Positions 1 to 14,300 of a stretch of DNA of 64,000 nt are shown one piece after another. The notes below the pieces were generated by a model, which saw only the letters and a list, made by a program, of their open reading frames with translations, had not been told where the DNA came from and ran no database searches. The stretch is from Sphagnum compactum. Taxonomy: Eukaryota; Bryophyta; Sphagnopsida; Sphagnales. The stretch lies in the NCBI GenBank assembly GCA_965153455.1, contig OZ234497.1, positions 16,981,872 through 17,045,871 on the forward strand, written 5' to 3'. The translations under genes and the position numbers were made by a program. The first letter of the stretch is position 1, and the number at the start of each line of letters is the position of its first letter.

Positions 1-3000
1 ATAGTGGTTAAACTTAGGCTAAACCTCGTGGGTAAACATATTTATAATACAAGTTTCATGTGGAAATTATTGTTTTGAAATCCATAAATGGAATTTATAT
101 AGAACTTGATTTACATTCAAGGAGGCCACAATAGGTTTCCATAAGGTCCATAATAGTATGCATTGTCTTCAAGGTTCAATGTAAGTCTGGAGATGTTATT
201 GATAGTTCATTGTTATTCCATCAATATCATGTTAGGGTTTGGTATCTACTTGTAAGAATTTAATTTGGATTAAAACTAAATTGAATCCCTATTGCCAAGT
301 TTCAATTTTTGAAGTGTTTCATGTTAATATGGAGTTCTTTTGATATTTAACTTTTGAATTTTGTGGAGGTTTGTAACCGTGTTAGATATAGGCTTTTGAT
401 CTTGAGGTTGATCAACACCAAACCCATGTATAGTTGACTAAATTGTTGATGGATTATTGTCACATGCATACCACTATTTGATTACTCAAAACTAATATGT
501 AACACATTGAACATAATTTCATTGTACTAAAACACGAATTGTTGCAATTTCATAGATGTAGACATTTCACTTGGATGTATTGATGTGAAAGGGTTTGCAA
601 ATATTTTGGATTGCAATGGATTTAAATTGTGAGCACCTTTTTTTGATGTTAAATGAAAACCAAAAAAAAGTTTCAACAACTACAAAATATCATGTAAGCT
701 TTCATTCAAGTTAGTTGTGTATAATATTGATATTTGTTTATAACTACCATGTGTGTTTCATACCAAGTGTGTACATTTGTTGACCTTTGTTCATTATTTA
801 AGCTATTATGTGATAGAAAACCATGTTTCCCAATACTAATGTGGAGGGATGGGAGTTGTGATGATGAATTTTGATTATCCACAACCATTATGCAAGGACA
901 CCCATCCTTTGAATGGTTTGATAACATTTTGGTTGTAAATTTGCAATTGTTTTGTTTTGTTCATAAAACAAGGTTGAAGAGAGTTGTAAGGTGCATTCAT
1001 ATGAGTTGACCTACCACAACAAAAACCATGACACAATCATGTCATGTGTTATTATGTTTTGACACAAAATGAGTGTTTTGAAATGTTAAACAATGAGGGG
1101 TGGATGTAGATGTTTAATCTTTAAATTCAAAAATAGTTGGCAAAAAATAATTGAACAAATTTTGAATGTCCTATTTAAGTATAAACTAATAAGGAACCTA
1201 GGATTATAAAACATTTCCAAAATGAAAATTTTTCATTTGGAATGTCGAAGTCTTATTAAAAACATCAAATAACACATCATGTTTTTTGTATCCATGTCTT
1301 GCCAACTTCCTTCCAAATTTTTGGAATATAACCTAATTATTAAAGAGATTAATCTATTTGTTTTGACTCCTTATTGACACAACTTTTTTGATGAAAATGA
1401 TTGAGATTCTAAGATCAATTCCATAAAATAAATTTTTTTATAATAAATTTTTTTTATGCCATTATGTAAGGCATATGTTATTCTAGTTGTAATTAAAATA
1501 TGAATCAATTTGGACAAATATTATTATTCTTATTAATGATTTTTTGATAAAGTTGTTTAGTTAGATATGATTCTTATGTTGTGTTTCAAGATACTTATAG
1601 GCATATTTTGATTATTTTTTCTGATATTGATCCAAATGTACATTCCTATGTAGTGAAACAATAAAAATGATATAACTTGTAGTTTATACTAGTCATAAGA
1701 AATAATAAAAATTGATATTTAGTGTGATTTTGAAGGCAAAAAGTCCTTTTGTGTACTTCAATTTTGAATGCACCATGCAAGGGTTATTCTTGACCTAGGT
1801 TTACATAAGGATAAATAGAAAATGGTCATGCAAGATAGTCCAACACTTAATTCAAAAACAAATTGATGAAAGGTGGTAGGCATTTGGCGACAAATTGGCT
1901 ACTTACAAGGGTTAGAAATAGGTGCAAACGTGTATATGGATTGAAAGATTGATAGACCTTCCAAACTTGGAGATATGGTGCATGATCATCATTGAACCAC
2001 TATTTGGGCTTTTCAATTGATTAACTTTTGCTTATTTTCCATTTCGAAATATTTATTCAATAAACCAATGTAAGCATGAATATTTCAAACCATGTTTCAA
2101 TTTCAAACTTATGGGCTAATTTGAGATTTTACCATTCATTGAACTTGTAAGATTAAGTTGAAATTCTTGGTACATTCCTTTTTAATTATGCATTAGACAT
2201 CATTTTGAATTGCAAGATGTGATTACATAATTTGACTTATATCGAGGACATTTTTCCTAACTAACAAATAATTAGGTTTTAACCCAAAACCATTAACAAT
2301 TGTTAAAAGTTTCAAATCTTTACCTAGAAGTCAATATTGACTTGTAAAATAATATTTCACCACTTGTAACATGGTTGTTTTTAATCATTTATAAGAAAGT
2401 TCACCATTCAAAAGAAAAATTTATAAGTAGTTCCATTTAGCACAAAACATATCCCCAAAATACCTAGGCTTTGAATTACACATTGTGTACAACTAACATT
2501 CTAACACATAACAAAATGTAATGTAAAGAAGAAATTTCCTAAATATATGGTGGGATATCCATTCACAATGAATATTTTGATGCTCTTGATTTTTTTTGTG
2601 TTCATACCAAAATGGGTCACATTCTAACACATTAAATCTATGCATTGTGACATATTGTCCAAGAAGGCAACGACTGATTAATAGTAGAATAATCCAAACA
2701 AGTCTTCTAAAAGTCTAAATAAATGTTGTGTAGAATAGTTCAAAACTTGTTGTTGGTGGGGGAACAATTGATAGTTCTATTTGCACAATATTCAACTATG
2801 TTATATAATGTATAACTAACAATCTAACACAAAATCAAATATTAAGAATGAAGTGTAAAAATTTCCTTAATATATGGTGGGATATCCATTCATAGTCAAA
2901 GCTCAAGGACTTGTGTCAAGTTTAGGATGTCATAAACTCTGTTCTACTTACTTCTGTGAGCTGCCCATTTCTAACCTGACATTGCAACCCATTCAAATAG

Positions 3001-4590
3001 CACCATCTCAGTTTATTGCCAAAGTTAAGTAAGTCATTGTCAAGCATTTGAATGTCACATGTGCCATTGTAATCCAAAATGCACAATGAACAATTCATAT
3101 TCTTGATTGTTTACATGTTATTACCAAGATGCGTCACATTATAATACACTAAATCTATCCATTGTAATGTATTACCCAAAATATTAATTCTTCTTTCAGA
3201 ACACAATAATCCAAACAAACCTTTTAAATGTATAGATAAATGGAAATGTACACCACATTTGCTTACAATTTGAACACATCACAATTGCCATGATGTTGGT
3301 TGAGGCATTATGCATTTCTATAGGGTGTTTATAAAATAGTGAACATAAACCGTCATTTTGTGATGATAAAACTTTGCACAAATTGTGCAATCATCAAAAA
3401 CAAATGATCTCACAAAATAAGAGAATATCATTTTTATAATTCATTGATGATCATCCCAAAGAACTTTAAACAAGAATACATTTTTTCATTTTGAGCATAC
3501 AAAACCATGGGAATAGTTTGAAATGAAATCACGACAAAAAATAATGTTAAGACTCGATGCATCAAACATAAAAAAATGGTGGTAAATCATTGATCTAGCC
3601 CTCACAATCCTCCCCAAGTTGTCTTTTGACAAGATTATCCTATTTGCACACAACACACAAACAATTGAATATTTAAACTATAGTTAGGCTAACAAACCAA
3701 CAAATAAGCCATTTTTAGAATCCATCCTCCATTTTTATGGATTAGAAGTGACAATTTTGTGAACATTAATTTTTTGACAAGCCATTCCTAAAATTAAATA
3801 ATATATATGTGATTAATTGGATTCACTAGCCAAAGTTTTATTTTGAATTTGCCACCTTGGCATCCCACCATAATCACATGGTAAATGTCCACCTTACTTG
3901 GAGAAAAAAACCTTAGTGACCATAAAAAATACCTTACCCTACAGTTAATTTCATCATTAAATAATCCTCAAAATAGTGAAATGGATTTTTGTGAAAATAT
4001 GAAGTCGACATGTTGAGAATCATCATAATTATCATAGGTTACACGTTGATTAATTTCATTACTCATGTGACAATATTGTAATAAATCATGAAAAAGTTTT
4101 AAAAAATCAAATTAAAAAATGAATTAATTTTTTGAAAAATTAAAAATTCATTTCATCAATGTGAAACTTGACCTTAGGCTACGATATACAAAATCAATCC
4201 ATGAAACCCTAAACTTAAAACCTTAACAATAAACAACAAGAGAAATAAAATTACATTACGATTCAATCTCCATTACCAAACCAAACCATCTATTTATTAA
4301 AGAATAACAAATTAGAGTTTTGAAAGCAAAGGCACTTCATCTCCAAGCTGAAAACAACTCCCCCCAAAAAAAATAAAAGCAAATATTATCCAGAAAACCT
4401 TAGGAGCAACAAATAGAAAGAAAATTAAAAAATACCATTTTAGGGCAACTTAAAAATACATATGGAGGAAAGAGAGAGAGAGAGGAGAACTACTAATAAA
4501 AACTCCCAAGTGAGGGAGAACTCCATAGAAAACAACAATAACCCAAAAAAAAAGTTTAAAAAAAAAATCAAAATCAAAATCAAAATTGAG
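1..4590. other. AT-rich intergenic DNA without a recognisable gene
   Basis: No reading frame here is longer than about 73 codons, and none matches a protein family I recognise. Composition is AT-rich with many A and T runs. The only internal structure I can support is the diverged duplication at about 2490-3245. The segment ends where an AGGTA/TACCT-rich stretch begins upstream of the receptor kinase gene. Confidence 0.7.
2490..3245. repeat. Diverged tandem duplication in intergenic DNA
   Basis: Blocks recur in the same orientation. The phrase TATGGTGGGATATCCATTCA appears at about 2547-2566 and again at about 2873-2892, each preceded by a similar stretch on 'aacta-acaatctaacac'. The block around 2576-2745 (ttgat...ttcataccaaaatgggtcacattctaacacattaaatctatg..., ending in 'aataatccaaaca') reappears diverged around 3096-3240. 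This indicates an old local duplication with substitutions and small indels. No coding potential is visible. Confidence 0.55.
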
Positions 4591-4593
4591 TTC

Positions 4594-4760
4594 AGTAGGT
4601 ACCTACCCACATACCTACCTCCCTAGCCTTAAGTAGGTAACACTAGGTACTAGGTACCCACCTATAGTGGTAAAAATAAAATTTTCTTAAATTATTTTTT
4701 GGTGCCATTGGGTATAATAACGTATGTTGGTGTAGGGGACAGTAAGTAGGTACTGAACAA
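4594..4760. promoter_or_regulatory. AGGTA/TACCT-rich cluster upstream of the receptor kinase gene
   Basis: Repeated short words GTAGGTA, TACCTACC, AGGTACC and TAGGTAC occur on both strands. They lie about 0.7 kb upstream of the ERECTA-family coding start. A similar cluster lies upstream of the SEC14-type gene (30439-30605). A promoter role is an inference from position only; no TATA box or start site was established. Confidence 0.4.
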
Positions 4761-4835
4761 AATAATTCAAAGCGCACAATGATGATTGTATTTGTTATCC
4801 GTCACATGGGGTGAAAATCATCTCCCATTATTTTA

Positions 4836-4854
4836 CCCCCCCCCCCCCCCCCCC
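4836..4854. repeat. Poly-C tract (19 C)
   Basis: Nineteen consecutive C residues lie between the AGGTA/TACCT cluster and a CT-rich and TG-repeat leader (TG repeat at about 5066-5083). Comparable poly-C or poly-G runs occur upstream of the SEC14-type gene and near the end of the window. Confidence 0.85.
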
Positions 4855-5396
4855 TCTTGTCCGCCGGTCGTACTCTACCCCCATTACTACTGCCATTACT
4901 GCCTACTTCAATTATACGATATACTCCATACTATACTACTAAGTATTATACTTTTATACTGTACATCTACAATGTCTTAATATACTGTATACTCCCCTTA
5001 CTGTACTTTAACTCGCTTCACTTACTTTTTTTAACTTTACCCGCGTAAAAACTTCCCTCTCTATCTGTGTGTGTGTGTGTGTGTTTGCTCTCTGTCTCGC
5101 TTTCTGTGTCTTTCTTTCACTTACGCAGTGTTTTCGCTGCTGCGACGCCAAGGAAGGAAGAGGCGAGCGGCGTTGCTGTGGCGCACGGGTGACTGAGTGC
5201 GCGAGACGGAGGAGGAGAGGAGGAAGACGACGCAGAAGAAGAACGAGAACGAGAACGACAATAAGAGTGACAAGGCGACGAGGAGGAGCATTTTGGAAGG
5301 GGAAACTTGTTGGGGGAGTTGAAGCAGGAACTAACTAACTGGCTGCAAAGGAAAAAATACAAGTTAGTCTACATTTGCTTATTAGTGTTGCTGGGC

Positions 5397-8300
5397 ATGC
5401 AAGGGAAGTCGCACCAGGCTTGGAACATGACTTTGGTGATGCGGGGAGGAAGTGCATTGTTTCATCATCGACGGCGACAGCAGCAGCAGGAGGTCCTCAT
5501 GCTGGTGGCGCTCTTGTTCCGTTTAATTCTGGTGTGGAGTTGCTCTGTGACATTGTTATTGTCATGTGTTGCTGCTGCTGCAGGCATGTCTCTTCCGGAT
5601 GAAGGTGAGAAGAAGAAGAAGAAGAAGAAGAAGTTCTGTTCTCTCTGTTTCTCTATCTTCTGTTCTGTTCTGCTCTGTTTAGCTCTGCTTTTGTTTCCGT
5701 TTCTGTTTTTATATTTGTGCATTGTTTTGTAGTTTGTTTGTTTGGTTTCTTTTGGCGTCTTTGGATAGATAATGCGGTTTTGTGAGTGGATTTTTTTTGC
5801 TGTTTGGAAACTGCATTGCAGCGTTTCAATGCAGAGTTGTTGTTGATGTTGTTGTTATAATCGAACTTCCGTTTGGCATCGTTGAGTCATTTTGGATTGT
5901 TGGACACGGGGTTGTTTGGTTCTGTTTGTTACGAGTGTATTTTTCTTTTTCCTGTTCTGTTCTCGGGAGTCTGTTTGTTTGCTTAGTTCCTTAAGGCTTT
6001 GCTGTAGTCACGTGCAGTGTGTGTGTTGGGTTCGATTTTACACATCACCTTAGGGAGACGCTGAGAGAGCGAGAGATAGACGCAGAAGCTCTACGTTTTC
6101 TTTCTTTTTGAAATGCTGCAGTTTAATAACAATGAGGCAGCGGAAGAAAATAGAAATGCGCTTTTCTTCTTTTGTTTTCTCACATTGGTTTTCAAAACGT
6201 CTCTCAACGTTTTCCACTTACACACTTTCTCTTCACGTCTTATTGTGTTCTCGTCAACAATTCTCATTATCGAACGAAAGGAATGTGGGAGACTGCAGCT
6301 TTGAGCTCCAGTTCTTCTCCTCGCGTTCTCGCGTGCTTGGCTTGTCCGCTGCAAAGCTCGCACGTGTGCAGTCGTGTGAAGTGTTTTCTTTCCTCATCAG
6401 AAGCTCCTCATTACAGAGAGAGATTGCTGGTACCGTCGTTCTTTAGCTGTGCGACAGGTTGCAATTGCGGGAGCACAAACGCAGGTATACGTTGGCTGTC
6501 TCAGCAAAGCGTTTTTACACTAGTATTATTGCAGTTCGAGAATGTGCGTTGTCAAACTGACGCAGCCATGGTCTCTACTTGACTGCATTGCAATAGCTCT
6601 TTACCCGGTTTTCCTCTGTAGAGCTCTCGTCAGAGGCAGATGAGGAGACACGCGTGATGCCTTTTGAAAACTGCTGTATCTTTTTGTATTAGCCTTTTAA
6701 AGAGAGTGGAAACTTGGTACCGGTGTCTTGAGAACGCCTCCAAGCCAAGGCTACATTTCCCCCTTGGTGCTCGCTCTTCTTACATCAAGACTAAGAGAAA
6801 GAACCGAGCTTGAGATTCTTGTGTACAGATCAACAATGTGTTCTAGCCAAACAAGGTCTTTAGTGCCACTGCAGCTTCTATGTCAAACAGTAGGAACAAC
6901 AATGCAGAATAGAAGACTAGATGATGTTTAAAACTGCTTGGGCACAAATCATATATAGCTTCATTCCTTTTTTGCACTGATATGGAAGTGTGTCTGGAAC
7001 ATGCACACGAAGAGACATGAAGAGACTCGAGAGAGAGACACTGACTTGATTCTGAAAATTGATTGCATCTTTGTGCAGTGACCACATTGTTGGAGATCAA
7101 AAACACACTCGATAATGCGGACCATGAGCTTTATGACTGGCAGGAGGGAAGTCAGACTCCATGCTCCTGGACGGGTGTGACTTGTGACAATGTCACCTTC
7201 CAAGTCATCAATCTGTAATGCACTTTCTTCACTCTGCTCCCGTTTTGTGCATCATCTTTGGCCTTGCTGAAGGGAGGAGAGGATCTGACTGATTTGCAAA
7301 AGTCTTGAAGAAAGAATGTGTATTGGGTTCAGGAATATACTGGTAGTTAGCTTATCAGTGTGCTTTTCTGCTTTGGGTTGCAGGAATCTGTCGCAGTTGA
7401 GTCTTGCAGGGGAGATCTCACCAGCAATAGGCGATTTGATAAACCTACAAATCCTGTATGCATTCTGTTGTTCCATCCATTTGTAACAAAACTCCTGATG
7501 GAAGGCTGACATCTAGATATATGAAGTGAAGCTACCTCTCAAGATATTCTGGATAGGGCTAGAGACTCAAAGAAATTCCTGAGAAATCCAATAATTACTT
7601 GATGGAAGTAGTGATCTGTTGGAGCTTGTGGAAAGATGAGATATATGCCAATCCCAAAATTTCTGCACACTGCAAATCATATCTGTGAAAGCAAAGCTCA
7701 GTTGCTTTAGTGCCTTTTGTTTTGCAGGGACTTGAGTGAAAACAGCATTGGTGGACAAATACCCCCTGAGATCAGCAAGTGCACAAGCTTGGTAGAACTG
7801 TAAGCCAAGAGCTATTTCCTAATCTGATGTGACAGGCTTAAATTGGAGCTTGTATTTTGTTCTATGGAGGTCTCATGTAGCAAGGAGACCCACATATTGC
7901 GCGGCTAGACCCTAATGTCTTAGAACTGCTTTTGGGCTTTTCACAGCTTCATGAGACCTGCTTTTTGATGTTCATGATGATCAGATGCAGGGGAATCTGG
8001 GTTTTTCCTTCTGGTTCTGATGATTTTGGTCTTGGTGGTCTCAGAGATCTTTCCGGGAACAATTTAACTGGAGAGATTCCATACATGATGTCAGAGCTTC
8101 AACAGCTGGAGGTCTTGTAAGTCACATTGTGCTTTGATTTTGCTGTCTGTTGTTATGTTCAATGTGGCCCAAGAGAACTATGGTTTGATGGACTCTTTGT
8201 GACTTGCTTTTCAAAATCTTGTGCTGTGTCTGTTTGCGATGCCCTATCCTCATTCCAGTTTCTCCTTGTCATGAGGAGAGATACCTCTCTTGTGCTCTCC

Positions 8301-11300
8301 ACCTGTGTTGTGGTCTCATTTATTTCTGGTATTTTATGCAGGAACTTGAGGTTCAATCACCTTTCAGGTCCTATACCTTCTTCATTTGCTGGTCTCACAA
8401 ATCTGAAGCATCTGTAAGCATTTTCTTCTGGCACTCCCTATCGGAAGAGAGTAGATGAGAACACTTCATCAACACACATGGCCTGAAATACAGAATCACT
8501 GGCAACTTGGGGAGACATGAATTGCATCATAAACCTACAGTGCCTTCATTAGTCATTCACTCACATATAGATAAACCTGCGTTGAAGTTAAATGGCATGC
8601 GTTTTTTGCTTCTGCTCTGCTGAATGAGAATGAAAATTGTACTTCCACAGGATGTTTTCTGTGGTTCTGCATTCTGAATTCCAAGGCCTATATCTTATAT
8701 AAACTTACAGTAGTCTCCCTCACAACATACACAAATGAAACCTCAGTAACCACATCATAAAATAAGCATGTCTGTGGATTCTAATGTCGGACCCATGTTG
8801 CATGTCAATAGGCCTAATCCCACAACAATCAACATGTCAAGTACTTGAGTTCCTGCTTACAGGGTATATTTTTGTGCAGTGATATGCAATATAATGAGCT
8901 TGGTGGGTCTATCCCTCCCTTGATATACTGGAGTGAATCTCTTCAGTATCTGTAAGTCACTCAAAACCATTGGTGATGTTATTGCTCTGGTCTGTCAACT
9001 GTTCATTGTCCTGATTTAGCATTGCAGGATTGATCTGTATCAAAGGCTTGCCCTGAATGCTCTTTTGGAGGTTGAGAATGAGAGGTAGATTTCGGTTTGG
9101 CATCCTTCTGTTGAACTAATAGAGAAGGTGGCAATTTCATGGGCATCCGAAGTTGCTCTTGATTATAAGATGGAATCGTCCTGACAATAATTACTAATCT
9201 GTTTGCAGCATGTTGAAGGGAAACTATCTGACAGGATCTTTGTCTGCTGACATGTGTCAACTGACCCAGCTTGCCTACTTGTAAGTGCAGCTCAAATTCA
9301 GCCTATGAACCCAAAGTTTTCTTTCAGGAATGATATTCAAGGCTTGCATGGTCAAGATCTTCCTAATGCCTTGGATGGAAAATTTTTGGGCTTCTGCAGC
9401 AATGTGCGGAACAACAACCTAACTGGCCCCATTCCAGATGGAATTGGAAACTGCTCATCATTTCAAATCCTGTATGGCCTCTTTCCACATCTCTACTCCA
9501 TTCTGGTTGTTGCTCTCAGTCCTATGCTGCATATTTCCCATTTAGGCTGATTAGTCTTATGAGGGATAGACTACACATTTTGGAATGGTGGGGGAATTTC
9601 ACTTGCTAAACACTAGTGAGCTTGGAAATTGTTTGCTTTTGGTTGCAGGGACTTAAGCTACAATGATCTGACAGAAGAGATCCCTTACAACATTGGTTAT
9701 CTTCAAGTGAGCACTTTGTAAGTAGTCTCCTGGATCAGAATGCTTTGCCTGTGAACCATTTGAGTATGTGTTTCTCCAGTACAGTCATAAGTGGTCATCA
9801 GAAGTTATATTACTTCTCTGGTAACTTCAGACTTAGGATATCTGGACAGATCTCTGAAGGCAAACATCTGTAGTAGTATGCAGAGAGCATGCTGGTTGAT
9901 GGTATTCTGCAAAACAAACAATTTCTGGAGCTTGAAGAAGCACTCTCAAAGTGGTTCATATGGAGTACACTAAAGGAAGGAAAGTGTGTTCTTCTGCTCT
10001 GTAGGTCACTGGAGGGCAACAGATTCAGTGGCAGAATTCCAGATGTGATTGGGCTTATGCAAGCATTGGTGATTCTGTAAGTTGGATAACCTTGTTCCAA
10101 ACTTCTGAGAGAAAAAAGATGTCTTATCTGTTTGGTGATGCTGCTTCCTGGTATTAGCTATACAGGTCCTCATATGATTACATTTTGTAAATTAGGGGGT
10201 ACTTGCTATGTAGAGGCACTGGATGTATTCTTATGACCTTCATCTGTCTCCAAACTCCTCCAGGGATCTCAGTGGCAATCAGCTTGAAGGTCCTATTCCT
10301 CCTATTCTTGGCAATCTTACATCTTTGACCAAATTGTAAGTGCCTGCCACCTGTCAATTTCATTGAGACATTCAATAGACAAACCATTCCAGTTGTTAGC
10401 TGTAATCAGTTAGAGAAAATGAGGCTTGTCATATGAAACAGATAACTTGATAACGAACTCTTGCTTGGCAAAACTTTCCAGGTATTTGTATGACAACCTT
10501 CTGACAGGTCCAATTCCTCCTGAGCTTGGGAACATGACAAAGTTGAACTACTTGTAAGATTCAGAAACCTATTGGCTTTTGCAGGTAGCATTATGCTATA
10601 GCAACATGCTGCTTGTTCTGCAAGATACAATGGTGATAGTATGGTGATATTCTGCTGTGCTTTGCCTTCTTCAGCTCACAGATCTGATGAATTGTTATAT
10701 GTGGTTGGCGTACAGAGAACTGGACAATAATCATCTGACAGGCGAAATACCCTCTGAGCTTGGCTGTCTGACTGACCTGTTTGAATTGTAAGTTCAATGA
10801 CAACTTTTCTTCTCATCCTTTGTTAGCCCCACTAAATTCAATGGTTCATTTTCAGTTTCCAGCTGGAGGAGATTGTTCTGGAGGCAGAGACTGTTGTCAT
10901 CCTTTGAAGTTAGTCCGGGTTGTCTTTAGAGCATATCATGTCTGGATTTTTGCATTCAGTGCATTGAGTTTGACAACATTGTCGTTTATATTTTCCAGGA
11001 ATTTATCTGAAAATCAGTTGACAGGCCCTATTCCAGAAAACATCAGTTCTCTGGCTGCACTTAACCTTTTGTAAGTTCATGCCATCCTTTCACAAAGGCA
11101 GGATGTTATCTACATGCTCTGGATTGCAAAATATTGCCAGATGCATGCAAGTGGTTTTAACATACCTGTGAATACCTTCAGTCCCAGGATTTTCATGTCT
11201 GATCAGTCTTCTTGTGACAAATTATATACAGGGATTTGCATGGAAATAACCTTGGAGGTGTCATCCTTCCAGACCTTGAGAAGCTTACCAATCTCACCAG

Positions 11301-14300
11301 CCTGTAAGTGCTAGTTGGACACCATTCATTTCCTCTTGGAGAATCCTATTATCTACCTTCACAATTGAAATATCCTGAGGATTTTCTAGAAAATAGTCGT
11401 TAGTATCAATCCTGCAAGAAAGGCCTGGACATAATAGGGTAGAGGTTGTTCACCGAGCTGTGATGTTTCTTTGATATCAGGAATCTATCATCCAACAACT
11501 TCGTTGGAGTCATCCCAGATGAGATAGGCCAGATCTTCAATCTTGATACATTGTGGGCCATTTCTCCTTGAACTTACTTTTCACTTTCCTAGTTTTTCAT
11601 TGCATGACTTGTATCTTCATTTTTACTGGCAAGTGTGACATCAGCACCTCCTTTGAGTAATTTTCCCTTTCAAAGGTGTATCATTTCCACAGTATGTATA
11701 TCCCCTTTGGAGATTATGATCCAGGTTAATCATGATTGGTGATGCTTTTTCTACTTCTATCCACGAATCTTCTTGACTCCAAGGCTATTTGCAGAGATCT
11801 ATCAAACAACAGCCTTAGTGGATCTATACCATCCTCCATTGGCAGCCTTGAACATCTGCTCACCTTGTATGGTTTGCTTCCCTTCCCTTCTTTTTTTTGG
11901 GTGTGTTTTCCGAGTGAAAATTTTATAGGCATCATTCATTTGTAGAACTAGTCTCTGTAATAATGCACATGATGTTAATACGATGGTGGCTGTCTTAACT
12001 ATATTACAATTGCTTACACAGAGATCTCCACAATAACAAGCTCAATGGGTCCATTCCAACACACATGGGGAACTTGTCTAGCCTGAACACACTGTAAGTT
12101 TCAGCTGTGCCTTCATCACCTTGATTCTTCATTCCCAAGCTGTGTATTGGATTGATAGAGAATTTTGCTTTGTGTGGATTGCATTGGCAGTTGTACAAGC
12201 TGTGTATTGTACCACACAGCTTGCCTCTGATCTTACTGTATTGGAACACTGCCCACTTCCAGTCCATGCTTTAGTTTCTCAGACATAATGGTAGGAATGG
12301 TTTTGGGGAGCAGGGACCTTTCACACAATGATTTAGAAGGATCAATACCTCCAGAGCTTGGCCAGCTTGTTGAACTAAACTTTCTGTGAGGCTCCCCACC
12401 TTTCATCCCCTCTTAATTAGAGCTGTTTGCCTTCAAAAGGTACAGTTTGAGTTTGCACAGAAAGTAAAGTTTATTTTGATAGTTTCAAGCTTGTATTCAA
12501 CAGTTATACCCTTGTTGCCTATGCATATTAGTCTGGGTAGTTTAAATATGCTCATACCATGCATTGAGAGTATGCATCTTGTATTGGTTGCAGGAACTTG
12601 GGCTTCAACGATCTCTCAGGATCAATTCCTGAACAGCTTGTGGACTGTTATGTTCTTAAGTCCTTGTAAGTCATCCATCATTCTGTAACTTGAATATGAG
12701 GTTTTGACATACGTGCATTGAAGTTACTCACATTTCCAATCTTTGGCACATATCCCCTGTTGACAATAACAGCTGCTCTTTACCTTATGCCAGGAACCTA
12801 TCCTACAACAATCTTTCTGGAACAATCCCTGCAGTTCAGAATTTCTCAAGGTTCCCACCCAGCAGGTGAGTCTGTGTTTACTTTATTGCTATACCTTTCT
12901 CCTTACCACACTGTATGATGCTGTGCCACCTAAGAATTATTAGACACTCCTTATGTCTATTTGTGGGGTACTGTGTAACTTTGTTTTATGTGATTTGCCC
13001 ACAGCTCAGGGTGGCACTCACAGTAGTAGTTCAATGCATGTAACTGTACATGATTCATGGAGCAGTTAGATGTCTGTCAAAGCTGTGAACTTATGTCTGC
13101 ACTCAGTAAGAATCATTTTATGACTCATTAATTGTTGACATGGCAGCTATTATGGAAACCCAGAGCTTTGTGGATCACCCAATTCTATATGTGGGGGGCA
13201 GTTGAATTCTAGGGCAACCTCTGGATCAAATGGTACATGTCTTAGTATTGGAAGAGGATGAGTTCCCTCCCATCAGAATCTTCAGCTCTTGCTTTCATAC
13301 ATGTCTGCTCTTTGTTCTGATTGTCAGAAAGTTGACATATGTGAGATATGGAGATTTGATCGATGTATCTGTACTTTTCTTTGTTTCTGGAAGACTGATT
13401 AAAATGCACTGCAGGTACTTTGGGCGCTACAGCTACATGGGGTATTGCCATCTCAGCAATTTTTCTCCTTGGTCTTTTAGTCTTTGGGACAGTGCGGGTG
13501 ATGCATCCACAATGGCTGCTGAAAAACTCAAAAACATCTCAAGGTACTGGAGAGAAGAATATGTTCAAATAATGATAGTGTTGTCACAGCAACAAAGTCT
13601 GTCCAAATGAAGCTTGTATTTTGGTTTCTCATGCAATATTCAAATCAGGAAATTTTTGGAAGCATGGTTTGGGACTAATGGAAGGTGGTTGTGTGGTGTT
13701 GTGGAATGTCAATGAATAGGTCCACCAAGCCTTGTTACATTTCATTTGGGGATGGCTCCGCAGTCATTTGAGGAGATGCTAAGACTCACTGAGAATCTGA
13801 GTGAGAAGTATGTTGTTGGACGGGGTGGCTCAAGCACTGTTTACAAGTGCACTCTGAAGAATGGCCATTCAATTGCTATTAAGAAGCTTTTGAGCTGCCC
13901 TCAGAATATCCATGAATTTGAGAATGAGTTGAATACTCTAGGTAACATCAAGCATCGGAATATCGTTTGTCTACGTGGTTACTCCATGTCAGCTGCTGGA
14001 AATTTCTTGTTCTATGATTTCATGGAGAATGGGAGCTTGTATGATCTCCTACATGGTATGTACTCCTTTACAAATCTTTTGAGGAGAATGAGTTTTACAA
14101 AGTTCTTGAATGCATACAAAAAGACAGGCCATAGCAAGCCTGTAACTAGCAGTCTCTTTCATAGGTTTCTTGAACTTGGTAATGGATACAAGCAGATGAA
14201 GTTGCCTCTGATGATGGCAGGACAAGTTAAGAAGACCAAACTGGACTGGAATATGCGGCTGAAGATTGCTTTGGCAGCAGCTCAGGGATTAGCTTATCTG

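Noticed and set aside
4801-5048. Frames through the poly-C tract
   Set aside because: Proline runs from a homopolymer; no credible protein.
5069-5338. Arg-rich frame upstream of the receptor kinase
   Set aside because: It has no ATG start, is produced by purine-rich repeats, and lies in the probable 5' leader.
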